Assembly: GCA_003194525.1 (NCBI GenBank)
Contig: NBIV01000040.1
Coordinates: 329,213 to 393,212, forward strand
Direction of reading: 5' to 3'
From: Gracilariopsis chorda
Taxonomy: Eukaryota; Rhodophyta; Florideophyceae; Gracilariales; Gracilariaceae
DNA length: 64,000 nucleotides
The translations under genes and the position numbers were made by a program. This document shows, in pieces, positions 41,555-52,418 of this stretch; the first letter of the stretch is position 1; every line of letters begins with the position of its first letter. The notes under the pieces are model-generated. The model was not told the origin of the DNA and did no database searches. It saw nothing but the letters and a program-made list of their open reading frames with translations.

Positions 41555-42259
41555 ATGTCAACTATGATGTCAACAGCAGCGCCGGCGCTGACGGCAGCCG
41601 AGAAGGCAGAGCTTCGCCGTCAGAAGATTCTGGCGAAGAAAAAAGCACGCATGGCATATGCCGCCGGGAAGCGAAAAGAACTCCCGAGTGCGGCGCCGCC
41701 AGAACCGCAAGATGAAGTAAGGCCGCATACGACCATTGCTCCCTCAACCACTACCGTGAACGATGACGCACATCCTCAAGCCCAACGTAATTCACATGTA
41801 CCAAATGTGTTGCGCGACCATTCGTCACTGTTTGACCCTTTTATGAGAGCACCTTTAGAAAGATCACTACAACAGCAAGGCAAGCGTAATCCCTTGGAAA
41901 GCGCACTGGCAGTTTTGAATGAAGGTTTGGTTCGACTGATTCTTCTAAGTCTGTTAGCGGCAAGCTATTCAGGCGCTGTAACATACAACTACATTACACG
42001 GTGGCGAGTATCTGCTGTTGAGCTTTTTGTTTCTGCTGAGCTGTGTTTGTTAGTACCCGAAATTGTTGGGGCTTTCAGAGTCAGGTCAAAAGGCCGCATG
42101 ACCGGAGATGATCAACGCGAAGCATTTCCGTTCACTGTGTTACGTCTTCTGTCAAACATTCAGGACAGCGTGCTGCTGATTCGTAAGGTACTGAATGATT
42201 TCTGCATATTCATGTTTGCTTTTCTATGCACCTGGTATTTGTTTGAACTTTTACCTTGA
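41555..42259 (+). CDS. GET2: GET2/CAML-like receptor subunit for tail-anchored protein insertion
   Basis: 234 aa. The N-terminus has a basic cytosolic motif (EKAELRRQKILAKKKARM followed by AAGKRKE) of the kind used by Get2/CAML to bind the Get3/TRC40 ATPase. A polar linker follows. The C-terminal 120 residues hold three membrane segments (about 122-142, 150-172, 208-230). That arrangement - basic N-terminal motif, long linker, three C-terminal membrane spans - is the Get2/CAMLG layout. Overall similarity in this family is low, so the call rests on architecture and motif. It would act in the ER membrane. The 3' end lies 74 bp from the convergent neighbour. Confidence 0.6.
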   Translation: MSTMMSTAAPALTAAEKAELRRQKILAKKKARMAYAAGKRKELPSAAPPEPQDEVRPHTTIAPSTTTVNDDAHPQAQRNSHVPNVLRDHSSLFDPFMRAPLERSLQQQGKRNPLESALAVLNEGLVRLILLSLLAASYSGAVTYNYITRWRVSAVELFVSAELCLLVPEIVGAFRVRSKGRMTGDDQREAFPFTVLRLLSNIQDSVLLIRKVLNDFCIFMFAFLCTWYLFELLP

Positions 42260-42332
42260 GCGCACACATGCCTATATACACAAACCAGACTAACACGTAA
42301 ACGCCACGAGATGAATGAAGAAGGAAACTTGT

Positions 42333-43115
42333 TCACGAGTCTTTGGTTTCTGCACTAGTATTCTTCTTCCTTGCCTCAGCTCTTTCTTCCTTTTTCCTTT
42401 TCTCCTTGGCCTCTTTTTCCTTCATCTTCTTCTCAATGCGACGTTGCTCGCGATTCAGTCCCGTTGTTTTAGAAGAACCGCTTCTCGAAGGAAACTCAGT
42501 ATCGATTTCAGGCGACCATTGGGTCGGAGGATATGGCAAACCCTTAACCCTTTTCCTGACCCAGTCCGATTCTCGCGCGTCGTTTCGCCTAATCAATATG
42601 TTATCAATGGTGAGAATGATTGCTCCGACCGATACGTATACCAGAAGCACGAGGGTGATAATACCCAGTACGCGACCCAGAGTGGAATCACCAGACGTAT
42701 TCTGTACTACTTCCGCGGGATCGATCGTAGAATCGTCTTCTGCAAGGGTGGGTAAGGCGCCTGTGAGAAGCAACGGAACTAGCGCATAAACGGCGTAACT
42801 TAGACGATGTCGAATTGATGTAGTTGATTCACGAAGCGAATAATGCAGGCAGTTAACGATTGCTTTGAATGGCATTGATTTCGTTTCACCTGACTTGTGA
42901 TGGGCGTCAGGGGTGTGTGCCATACGGGGCGAAGGGCTGTTTGGTGACTGTGGTTGGAGCAGTTGTGTTCGTGCGATACGATGGTTAGGTGGCGAATACA
43001 ATGTCCGTTTGACTGGGGTATTGGTTCGATATGTCCTCTGTCGAAGACAATTCAGTGGATTGTATGTCGTTGACAGCGGAGAAACTTGAACAAAGAGGAC
43101 GGAATCCATGGCCAT
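42333..43115 (-). CDS. Probable plastid-targeted membrane protein, unrecognised
   Basis: 260 aa from ATG 43115. The first 100 residues are rich in Ser, Thr, Pro, Arg and His with few acids, like a plastid transit peptide. A hydrophobic stretch ending in a small-residue site (LVPLLLTGALPTLA|EDD, about residues 110-126) resembles a thylakoid lumen-targeting cleavage region. A membrane span follows (LGIITLVLLVYVSVGAIILTI, about 148-168). The tail is highly charged, with ESDWVRKRVKGLPYPPTQW and a long Lys/Glu helix (EKKMKEKEAKEKRKKEERAE). No family recognised. Location is inferred from composition alone. Confidence 0.6.
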   Translation of the reverse strand: MAMDSVLFVQVSPLSTTYNPLNCLRQRTYRTNTPVKRTLYSPPNHRIARTQLLQPQSPNSPSPRMAHTPDAHHKSGETKSMPFKAIVNCLHYSLRESTTSIRHRLSYAVYALVPLLLTGALPTLAEDDSTIDPAEVVQNTSGDSTLGRVLGIITLVLLVYVSVGAIILTIDNILIRRNDARESDWVRKRVKGLPYPPTQWSPEIDTEFPSRSGSSKTTGLNREQRRIEKKMKEKEAKEKRKKEERAEARKKNTSAETKDS

Positions 43116-43887
43116 TGGAGAGATTGTGTCCTGACGAAGTGTCCGAAGAGAGCGCGGTTAAGAAGAAAGCTGTGAGACAGAAGTGGGTGCTTTAAGCTCT
43201 TCAAAATGTGGTGCGCAGTCGAAAAAGAGCGCGATCCGGTTGGATGCATGAACGGGACGTCGCAAAGGAAATGGGGTGGATGCCGTCAGCAGGAGTATCG
43301 CTGGCCGACTCCGGACTTCGGATGCTGAGTGAGATCATGCAGGTCGGTCAGTTCCGTCGCTGTCAACGTGGACAGCGCATGCGTCGGGCTGCCGGCAAGA
43401 ACGGTTCAACTGATCTGATCCGAACAGATCTGATGAAACGTGAAATCACACGCCGCGCCGAATCGATGACCCGGTGAGCAACTCGTAAACGGTCCACAAA
43501 CGAGGCCGCCAAGTGGCCCACTTACGCGAACGAGAATCTCTGACAAGCGCTCTGAGAGAGTGCCCAAAAAGCAGCGCCTCGCACACTGCTCTGAGCGCTT
43601 GACGCGTCACAGCCTGTGACTCGCAGCTATCTACCACTTCGCGCCATTTTTGAACGTTTCCGCAGTCACAAGCGCGCCATTTTGCGCTGCCCCTCCGTAC
43701 CGTTCACTTGGCTTTCTCGAACGTAGCGCCGTGTGCCAGCGCGCCCGCCATCCCCCCCCATCCCCGCCCACTACTTCAACAAACACCATCTCAAGCTTGA
43801 ACATAAATCCTGCATCACCAACGGCACTGCTTCCCCTAACCCCCCTTTTTCTTGGTCAGCCCGATTGTTGATAACACCAGCTCCACG
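43116..43887. promoter_or_regulatory. Divergent intergenic region with repeated GCGCCATTTT motifs
   Basis: Lies between the plastid protein (-) and SUN gene (+). GCGCCATTTT occurs at about 43644 and 43674, both on the + strand 210-245 bp before the SUN start codon. The core resembles an E2F-type site (inverse of AAAATGGCGC). A pyrimidine-rich leader follows to 43887. Confidence 0.4.
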
Positions 43888-45435
43888 ATGAGCAACGCGC
43901 GTCGTTCTGAGCGTCTTCGCCGAAAGCGTCAGAGTACACCCGGGTTAACTCGCGCGGGCAATTACAGTCTGCATGGTACAGGCTATGTCGTAGAATCCGA
44001 AGCTTCCTTCCTGCCACCGGAGGAACGACGCCCTACGAGAGAATCGCGTCGCGTGCGTTATAAAGATTCTCCGCACAAATTCATCGCGGACTCACCCGCC
44101 CCGGCTGTTCCAACACGTCAGCCATCCACCCCGAAACGAATTGCCGATCGTGTTCGAGTCTCGCTGTTTGACATACTGGGATCCGCCGCCAAGAAACCTG
44201 CAGCCAACTCATGGGGCGCTCCTCGAAGTCGTCTTCAAGAAGATGAGGTCGTCGACCATGACGAAGATGAAGACGAGGACGCCGGCGACGAACAGCTAGA
44301 AGCCCAATCAACTGCCAACCGCGCATTCCCTCCCCGCATTGCCGCCGCAGTACCTCGTCAACTTCGCCAATCTGTGCTTACCTTCTTCAATCGTCACCGC
44401 CGATCATTACCATTAGCTCTTATATCACTCCTCTTCATAAATGGCATGTTCCTTCTTCTGGTCTTGGAAGCCCGTCACAGTCGAACAACAGGAATCAAGC
44501 CTGCCTATCTTCGTCTGCGCGACGCTTGTACCCCGCGATGGGGTCTCGTAGACATCCCCGTCCCCCCTCTACTCAAAGCGCTTACATCCGTCTTATACGA
44601 TGCAATTCTCACCACTTTCAGGACAATATTCTCATTTATAAGTCATTTACCACGGATTTTGTTCCGCTCTGCATTAAGAGCGCCGCCGCCCACGTCCATT
44701 GGAGATTTCGTAACCCGCGCTGAGCTGGAAGAGGACATTCTGCCACGGGTGCTGAGTGAAGCGAAGAAGGCCGCGCAATTAGACGCGGCTCGTCTAACAG
44801 CTGATCTACCTCTTGCCGTTCGGAGAGAAGCCGCTCGCATGCGCGACGAGTTTGCAGGTTTCGCAGAACGATATGCTGCAGACAAGGATTTGCCGCCGGA
44901 CTTTGCTCTCGCTTCTGTGGGCGGAAGGATCACGTGGACAAAACCGAGCATGTTGAGACTTTACGCGCGCTTTGCTCGAGAATATGCCAAGTCGATGTTT
45001 GGCGATAGTATGCCCTCCCCTTACTTCCCAGTGAGAGCTTCCACCATATTGGAGCCGGATATTCTTCCTGGTCGGTGCTGGTCTTTTGATGGAGATAAGG
45101 CGGAGGTCATGATTCAGTTGCCTAGTTTGGTTAAGGTGACCAGTGTGACTATGGAGCATACTCCCAGGACGAGCGTTTTCTCCATTCGTAGTGCACCGCG
45201 CCGGTTTAAGGTTACGGGTATTACGATAAATGGTGAGACGGTACCTGGAGGAGAGTTTGTTTTTGACATGGAAGACGAGAGGAAGGGCCACCTTCAACGC
45301 TTTTATGTGCCCGGTGAGCACTCATTTCGTGCAGTTCTTCTGGAAGTGTTAAGCAATCATGGTGCGAACTTCACTTCCTTATATCGGTTCAGAGTGCATG
45401 GTGATCGAGCACAACCGAACCAGAAGAGTGAATGA
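43888..45435 (+). CDS. SUN: SUN-domain inner nuclear membrane protein
   Basis: 515 aa. The frame opens at 43852 only with TTG, so ATG 43888 (MSNARRSERLRRKRQ) is chosen. The N-terminus is basic and Ser/Arg-rich (nucleoplasmic), with an acidic cluster at about 125-140 (DHDEDEDEDAGDE). One membrane segment lies at about 174-194 (LALISLLFINGMFLLLVL). A lumenal helical region (ELEEDILPRVLSEAKKAAQ) leads to the SUN domain from about 333 to the end: FALASVGGRI, EPDILPGRCWSFDG, VTSVTMEHTPR, SAPRRFKVTG, LEVLSNHGANFTSLYRFRVHG. SUN proteins trimerise and bind KASH proteins across the nuclear envelope (LINC complex). Mid-SUN-type plant-like features are absent. Single exon. Confidence 0.93.
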   Translation: MSNARRSERLRRKRQSTPGLTRAGNYSLHGTGYVVESEASFLPPEERRPTRESRRVRYKDSPHKFIADSPAPAVPTRQPSTPKRIADRVRVSLFDILGSAAKKPAANSWGAPRSRLQEDEVVDHDEDEDEDAGDEQLEAQSTANRAFPPRIAAAVPRQLRQSVLTFFNRHRRSLPLALISLLFINGMFLLLVLEARHSRTTGIKPAYLRLRDACTPRWGLVDIPVPPLLKALTSVLYDAILTTFRTIFSFISHLPRILFRSALRAPPPTSIGDFVTRAELEEDILPRVLSEAKKAAQLDAARLTADLPLAVRREAARMRDEFAGFAERYAADKDLPPDFALASVGGRITWTKPSMLRLYARFAREYAKSMFGDSMPSPYFPVRASTILEPDILPGRCWSFDGDKAEVMIQLPSLVKVTSVTMEHTPRTSVFSIRSAPRRFKVTGITINGETVPGGEFVFDMEDERKGHLQRFYVPGEHSFRAVLLEVLSNHGANFTSLYRFRVHGDRAQPNQKSE

Positions 45436-45610
45436 TGGGGCTAGCACGTGGCGCATGCATCAAGGCTCAGTATGTTTGACAACTTGAGTATGCCATGACA
45501 AACGTTCATTCCAAGCTCTTCGTAAACTGAAGAGGCGTACAGCCTTGTGCAGCATTTTGGGCGCTGTTGTTTTCCAGGGGCTAGCAGTCTAACCGTATCA
45601 AGTCCAGTAT

Positions 45611-45644
45611 GATTTCTGATTTCTGATTTCTGATTTCTGATTTT
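45611..45644 (+). repeat. TTTCTGA minisatellite
   Basis: About 4.7 perfect tandem copies of a 7-bp unit. Confidence 0.92.
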
Positions 45645-45941
45645 GCAGTCTCTCTGAACAGAGCAGTTACCCAGGTAAGAAGCAAGAAGCATGTGTTCTC
45701 GACCAACTGGAACATGAACACAGGGCTTGTTGCAGTGCACGAAATTGGACGATGTAAATATCATAGTCCGTACTCCATTTCTTCATAAAGAAGACAGGTC
45801 TGGGAAGAATATGCTTGTACATCTTTAGACTGCTGTTGTTGCCATGTCGATACATCGTTTTTGGGTTTGCGGTGTGCGAGATACGAATAAAGGCTTTGTG
45901 AAAGTGCATCATCGATGATACCCAATGCGCTTAATGTTTCC

Positions 45942-46160
45942 CTAGGAGTACTGCTCCATCAGCAACTCAACGATTCCGCTTTGTGAGAGGTATGATGGTA
46001 CACGAATCGCACAACAGTCTTCAACCGCAATCCCAAAACGCTTAATGTTGCTATAGGTTAGTGCTCCATCAACAAATCGACGACCGTAACGCTTCACTTT
46101 TGTAAGACGTAAACCTTCATCATGATGGAATTCGAATCGTGCAACGGTGGTAAACGGCAA
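45942..46160 (-). pseudogene. Decayed tandem-repeat coding fragment
   Basis: Two imperfect units of about 120-130 bp. Shared islands on the + strand are GCGCTTAATGTT/ACGCTTAATGTT, GCTCCATCA.CAA, ATGATGG.A, GAATCG..CAAC.GT and AAC.GCAAT. The minus frame gives a repeated protein pattern (ARFEFHHDEGLRLTKVKRYG then CAIRVPSYLSQSGI, each followed by an N-IKR-G turn). It looks like a fragment of a repeat-containing gene; no family recognised. Confidence 0.4.
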
Positions 46161-46431
46161 TGCTCCTCAATACTTCGAAGAGCAAGTTGGAGCTCTCCAT
46201 TTTTCTGTAAACCGGTACGGAAAACGATCACTGAGCTGAGTAGTCCTTTTCAAATATTTTTAAATATTTCTTTGAACGACGAGCGCACATGTGGTGGCAC
46301 ACGTGGACAGCATCGCGTTTCAATATAAACACCCATGCTCAACGACAGGCCGCACGTGACGGCTGGCCGATCAACAACCCGCTGCAGACTTTCTTCATCA
46401 AGGAACCGTAATCACCGCGAATGTAGCCGTA

Positions 46432-47992
46432 ATGGGGCGGTCCGCCGCCATTCTCTTCACTCAAGCGTTCACGGACTCTCTCATATCCTTGTTTACTTTC
46501 TTTTTCACACGTCGCTGCGGAGCTTTGTTCTACAAGCGCTTCCTCTCGCGTGAGAATGTGATCAACCAGTAAGTTACTGAACTTTCAGCTCTGTCCCCTC
46601 GCCCTGGTCCAGGACAGATCCCCCATCATAGAAACTCACCGCAATTCATCGTTACGAACTCCTGCTCCGCATAGTGCAAGTGTCCAGCGTCTTTTCGAAT
46701 GGACTTTTTCGCTCTCTCTTTCTATAATTATGCTCATATTCTTCGACGCCATAGGCGTGATGCACACGGCCACTCGACGATTGAACTGGCTTTTTGATAT
46801 TTATGCCTTGGTCATAACTCTCATACTAATTCTACCCACAGCTCAAGTTTACCACATACTTTACGACAGTGGCTGGCATCCAGGCGAGGCAATACGCGCC
46901 TCCCTGCTTTGCGAACTCGTATTTGTTTACCTCTTTTGGCGTATTGGTGATAGATTTCCGCTGATGCCACATGAATATTCCCCATTGTACCCACAATTGC
47001 TTTCAACGCTTTCGATTGAGGCCGCCATGAGCCGCATTCTTGTCGTGGGCACCACCATGCTTGCAGTGCTATCCGGATTTACCGCCGTTTATTTGCCATA
47101 TAGCTACCTCATCTCGTTTATCCATCCAATCAAGGAGAAGCAAGTCATTGCCCTAGGTGAAAGACTGGTCTCTTCCCTCGAACGGTTATCGCGAAAGAAG
47201 CGACAGTTGCTAATGTCTGAGATGCAACACATTGTGTCTGCCCGCAGTTTGGAGAATTCTAGCAGCATGTCAGCGCGAAGCCGAGTACTATCCTCCCTGC
47301 CACCCGATATACAACAAGCTGATAAGGATCTCTCCTCCCTATTTCATGAATACAATGATGCAGCCTCTGCCTGGCATGATGTAGTCTTTGCGCGTACAAA
47401 GATGGGGAGACTGTTCACGGCACTCGGGGCTCTAATGTTGCTGCTTTGTGCGATCCGCGTTCTCGCTGCAGTGTACAATATCTGGGCGCATCTTCGCGGA
47501 AACCGAGTAGGATCGACTGGAGCTGCAGTGGCCATTTCGGATCGTCTTCACAGCGTTTTGATTCGGGCGGGTGTACATGTAGATGTGAACGTGATCTACC
47601 AATACGCTACTCTTGGTTTTACATCTATTCTGATGTTCTTGAATCTTAGAGCGGTTCTGGTTAGAATGACCTCTGTGTTTGCGTTTGTATCAGGAAATCG
47701 TGCTGTGAATAGTTCGGCAGCTATCTTTATAGCTCATCTAATGGGAACGTACGTAATCTCCTCGACAGTTCTTGTTCGGAGTTTCCTACCGCCAGGTTCG
47801 AGAGTTCTTATTGCGGATGTGCTCGGAAGAGTGGAGTTCCGATACTTTCAGAGATGGTTTGATGTTCTGTTCATCTCGAGTGCGATTTTAGGATCTGTGT
47901 TTCTCGCATACCAGTCCGGGTATTTGTTGGGGAGATCTGGCACCATACCTGGAGCACCGCGGAGAAGGAGAAAGCACAGTAGACAACTGTAA
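46432..47992 (+). CDS. GPHR: Golgi pH regulator (GPHR/GPR89/GTG) family membrane protein
   Basis: Two exons: 46432-46568 and 46675-47992, 484 aa. Exon 1 begins MGRSAAILFTQAFTDSL. The 106-bp intron (CA|GTAAGT...GCATAG) joins it in frame to ASVQRLFEWTFSLSLSIIMLIFFDAIGV, which aligns with the first two membrane spans of animal GPHR. Later signatures are RLNWLFDIYALVITLILILP, VFVYLFWRIGD.FP, a Ser/Lys-rich loop with a coiled segment (ALGERLVSSLERLSRKKRQ) and four more spans to the basic C-terminus. Family members are anion channels that acidify the Golgi; plant GTGs were proposed as receptors. The open frame alone (from ATG 46730) would miss the first two spans. Confidence 0.92.
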
Positions 47993-48586
47993 AATTCGAC
48001 CAAAGCTGCAACGCACACGTGAAGGTAAACAGAGTGATACCTCTACATACCTCTGTCTGGGGTTTTGAAGGATTGTATTCATGAAGGCAATGCCAAGGCT
48101 GGGAAGTGTCTGCTTATCGATGATGGGCGCTAGATCGGCAGGTGTTTTACATATTTAGTTTGAAAGAGACTAGGTGCGCTATAGAATGCTAGTTAGGTGA
48201 ATTGTACAGAGAGCGAGTGGCTACTCTTCGAGTGAACGTTACTGGACATTGAAGTGAATGCATAATAGCATTATGGATGCATATATGCGTACGTGCCGTG
48301 AAAGTGCGTCAATGTTATCAAGCTCTCGCTGGTGTGTATAGTCTAACAGAAACTCGACAGTACCGACTCAAACGCAATTTGTACGAGTTATGTACACGGT
48401 CTCGACCAGCCGAGACAGCCGGGCGTCGGTACGGTTTGAAGCAATGAATAAGCTGAAAAGCGCTGAGCAGCAGCGACAGGGTACAAGGGGCACGATGCAC
48501 CCATCCGCAAGGAATAAGGGTTACTCATGTACACGCAGCGTAAAATGTACCCCGGTATCCTCAGAAACACGGCAAAAGTGCCGGGA
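47993..48586. other. Convergent intergenic interval
   Basis: 3' regions of GPHR (+) and the RING-RAWUL gene (-); nothing else seen. Confidence 0.5.
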
Positions 48587-49348
48587 TTAGTTGTCGGTGT
48601 CAGATGGGATTTCGTAGTCAAGAACCATGTGCCCTTCCGAAGATGGCCACACATAGGTGACAAGATCACCAAGAGTCATTGCGTCAGTAAGCTCCTCATC
48701 ACAACATTTGACGATTACCCTTTGCGCCGGTGAAAGTTCAAGTCTCTCGCGGATATATCGAACCAACAAAGTAACCGGCAACTTCCCCGTCGTTCGTAAT
48801 GCTGCTCGCTGAATCTTCGGGGCCGAACCCAAAGGCCTTAACTCACACCGAACTTCGTCAAATGCCGAGGGCGCATGCACCTGTTGCATGCCACAAGAAG
48901 CGTTTGAGGCGTGCGCCCGTTCGGGTTCGGAGTGGTTGCTCTTCGGAGCCTGAGTCCTTCTTAGCTTAAGCGGAGGTTCGACATTGTCACTATCGGGGGT
49001 TGTCGAGCGGTCCGGTGGGGAAGAACGTTCAGGCTCCAGTTCTGGACTTTGTGAGGACTCAGCTCGCGGAGCAGGACCGATTTCGGGGGTGTTAGAAATT
49101 GCGGTGTGGACGGCGCGGTCCTGGAGTTTGGGTGCGTTTTCGATGGCGCGTTCGGGATGGGGATCGGAGGGACGACGGGCGCGTTGAAGGAGACGACCCG
49201 TTGTGATGCGACGGCGCTTGGTGCCTCCAACGTCGGTGCAAACCAGACAAGAGCTCTGGGAGACTCCGCACGCGCGGCACACCGAATGGTTGCACTTGAA
49301 CACGCCCACGTCGCGAGCCTCGCCCAGACATACGTCGCAGCTCGGCAT
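48587..49348 (-). CDS. RING + RAWUL protein, Polycomb PRC1 PCGF/RING1-like
   Basis: 253 aa from ATG 49348. The frame extends upstream to GTG 49546 through an Ala run encoded by GCN repeats, but no ATG is there. Residues about 4-33 are a compact RING with all eight ligands in order: CDVC, then C.H..C..C, then CLVC. A disordered Ser/Pro/Glu linker with basic patches (TKRRR) follows. Residues about 185-248 match the RAWUL ubiquitin-like fold of PRC1 subunits: LPVTLLVRYIRERLEL, VIVKCCDEELTDAMTLGDL, LDYEI. RING plus RAWUL is the PCGF/RING1 architecture, a histone H2A ubiquitin ligase module. The RING is shorter than in animal proteins and lacks the usual N-terminal extension, so function is inferred. 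Confidence 0.75.
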   Translation of the reverse strand: MPSCDVCLGEARDVGVFKCNHSVCRACGVSQSSCLVCTDVGGTKRRRITTGRLLQRARRPSDPHPERAIENAPKLQDRAVHTAISNTPEIGPAPRAESSQSPELEPERSSPPDRSTTPDSDNVEPPLKLRRTQAPKSNHSEPERAHASNASCGMQQVHAPSAFDEVRCELRPLGSAPKIQRAALRTTGKLPVTLLVRYIRERLELSPAQRVIVKCCDEELTDAMTLGDLVTYVWPSSEGHMVLDYEIPSDTDN

Positions 49349-50190
49349 GACGGCTGCGGCGGCGGCGGCGGCGGCGAGCGCACACGCTGCCTGCGGCCCC
49401 CTCGCCGACTGTGGACTCCACAGTGTGGAGTGCCGTGTGCCCCAACGGCCGCGTGCAGCACGCGGCGCGTACGGTACCGCACCCTCTCCCCCCACTCCCC
49501 TACGCGCATATGCGAGCGGTCGGCCCCCTTTTCTATACTGACCCACTTCGCCACCATGACGCCCAATCAGAACTCATTTGTGGGCCAAGGCTCGCTCCCA
49601 ATTGGCCGTTCTTCCGCCTCGAGCCGCACTGTTTGCGTTCTGCCGGTCTTGGTGAACACGCCTGATGACAACGTACCGTCAATAACTTATGCCCCGCGGC
49701 GTGTCCCCTACTAATACCAATAAGATACCATGCTGCTGCAAGAAAAGCAGCCACTGTGCCCAACCCTGGCTACGTATCCCGCGCTTCCACCGCCTGAACC
49801 TCACTTGCTTTGACTGAAATCCCGAAAATGTTCCGACGGTACTCAACATGTCACAGATAGTCTGCGTGTACCTTATCCCTCCAGAAACTGGTCGTGTATA
49901 ATTCTTTCCACTAATGTAGAACGCCAGAAAGCCCTGATGGCTCACAAGAAGGTGCGATTGGTTCTATTTCAGAAATTAAAGTTAGGCACACTTTGCTCTT
50001 CCATGTTCCATGTTTTAGTTGTTGCACTCCCTCTATGATTCGGTTTACATCCTTTGGGGTGGGCGATCCGAAAACTGGCATACGAGCCACAGTACACAGT
50101 CTATCTAAAGCCTAGTCGCCGTGCTTGTACTCTTCTAGGGGACCTCGTTTCTCTACTTTCCAGAAGTGCAGTCATATCCAGAACAGCTAT

Positions 50191-50276
50191 TCTCTCTCTT
50201 TGAAGAACACGCATACATTAATTCCTCGTAGCGCGGGGGTTTGCTAAGAACCCCAGCAACCTATAATAGTTACTCC
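50191..50276 (-). repeat. Dispersed repeat, copy 2
   Basis: Reverse complement of 22515-22599 with few differences, including TTCTTAGCAAACCCCCGCG and the GA-rich end. Both copies stop matching at similar points, which suggests a defined unit such as the end of an element. Confidence 0.85.
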
Positions 50277-52418
50277 TACGCCGTAGCCACGAACTACAGA
50301 CCAGCAGCCGTGCTACACTCACTGGGCTACATATGATACGAAGAAAGTATTAGGTCCCGTAGGTGTCTTCAAGCGCTGAAGCGTTTCGTTTCCGACGACT
50401 ATCGCCTTCTCCTCTGCACCTCTTCATTAACCCTCTAGAGATTGTCGGTTAAGGTGCTCACCACGACAAGGCGCTTCGCATGTGCCACGTTGGCCTCCAT
50501 AGAAACCATTGACGACGTTCTTTCGCCCAATCCTCATATCATCGGCGAGATCAGACAAAAGAAGCGGCGCGTATCTTGCATCATCATCCGACCCAAGCGT
50601 AGTCCTCCGAGAAAACCCTGGAAAACCCTCCGTCCAGGGGCTCCTTTGGAGCTCTTCCTTGGAGGGAAAAAAATCAGGGAAACAGCGGTTGGATCTTCTT
50701 CTGACAACAGGCTCGTGACCGACTGCGTACGTGCACTTAGACGGGGGCCTTTTCACGACTTTCCACCCAGGTCCACGACCGGCAAGCTCACCGATCGCTA
50801 GGACGAGTTTAACGACCTCCCGGGTCAGAGCTATTCTCTATTTAGTGAAAACTAGTTGTCGCAGTGGCCCTTATCCGAGACTTATTCCGCATCGCCCTGA
50901 GTAGAAGAAGATCAGTAGAAATGTGGGAAAACCATGGCACTGGGATTAATGCTGTAGTACTGAACCAGTCATAGTTTTTGCTGTCCAAGTTCATTACGGA
51001 TAAGTTGCGTGTAATCCGCTTGTTTTGAAGCCGATATCTATTTCATTATGTATCCTCTTAGAGACGTAGTTTTCTTCTCGACAAGCATCAATAGAAAGTT
51101 CAGAACGTAGTGGGGACGGGAATAACCATGCTTTGCCGCAGCTGCCGCAATCTATTCTCGAGTGATCTCCAACCGCCACTCTGATATGCCTATCGACGCG
51201 ACGGGTCATATTCGGAGAGCTATATCTTCATATCATCAAAAGTTTCGGAAAACATCCACCATGGACATAACCAGTCGGCACTACCACGCGTTCTAAGATG
51301 ACGTGACGTCATTGAAATGATCAACCACAAAAAAATCTTACAGAGAACATAATGCCGCAGAGCACGCGTATTCCATTCACGACACAAAACTGTTTGCATC
51401 GCACTTGTCGCAATCAAAGAGTGCAGTCCCTTTGGTCGAAACGCTCCATCCTATGCTTTGCCAAGGTAGAGCGAGCCACAGCCATATAACCCACAGAATG
51501 CACAATCGTTTGTTTAGGTCAGACGCATTGCTTTCAAAGTTTGCTCTTCTGAATAAGCTTTCACTACTAGACAGTCGAATTGTCCAACCGTGTTTAGCCT
51601 TTGCCGCATGATATTGCTAACAGCGTGAAGCTTTCACACTAGTAGTGCAAGTTTCCAACCGGTGGGCATGCTTTACGTGATGCTCTTTATGTTATGGCAG
51701 TGCTGCATCTTGGCGTGTCTTATCCATTCTTCCACAAGCGTTGCAATATGTACATTGGTAAGGTTCATAAATGTGTTTGGCCTCTTCCAAGGATCTCTTG
51801 CAAACTTGCTCTGTCGCCACACCAAGCCAAGCAAGGTGACGGACGCGGAGTTTATTCGACAAAAAGAATGCTTCGAATTTAACTGAAATACTATGGTTGT
51901 GCTTCTGATCCCTCGCCTTACAACACAACAACACGACAACCCCCAAAGATATCTTACGCTCGGCCCGACACACGAGACGATGAATAAGGCTGGAACGGAC
52001 AGCAATTTCGCCTGCATGTGGCGTAGATGACCTTCATACTGATTATCTATTCGAGAATGCTGTGGCAGCAAGTTTAGTACCTTTGTAGACGGAGCTTCTT
52101 TCACGGAAGCAGACATTGGATCAATCTGCAAATGCTAACCCATTGACTTCTTCTCTATTGTGGTCAACAGCTTTCTATTACTAAGCTGAAGGAGAGCTTT
52201 CAGTAAAAGCTTTCTCTCTTCTGGAAGGCCAAGAACTTCTGTGGCTCATGTCGAATAAACTGTTGCATACTTTCCTTACACTTCTTTCATCCGTCCTTGG
52301 CCTCCGTTGAAGATCCGTCTGCGTTCTTATTTCTCTCTGCCCCGGTGAAAAGGGATCGGAGTCAGGCACACCACGTGAAGGCGAGATGCACGTGCCCAAC
52401 CCATTGACCATGTAGAGA

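Larger units (their letters stand above)
45436..46431. other. Intergenic interval, SUN to GPHR
   Basis: Contains a TTTCTGA microsatellite and a decayed tandem repeat (separate entries). No intact gene seen. Confidence 0.5.

Noticed and set aside
46569-46588. A 20-nt intron in the GPHR gene (GTAAGTTACTGAACTTTCAG).
   Set aside because: It has perfect ends but is far shorter than the other introns and puts exon 2 in the wrong phase. The acceptor at 46674 keeps the frame, gives 106 bp and matches the family.
50427-50801. Overlapping open frames of about 110 codons on both strands.
   Set aside because: No motif, no homologous copy in the window and no codon-level sign of which strand would code.
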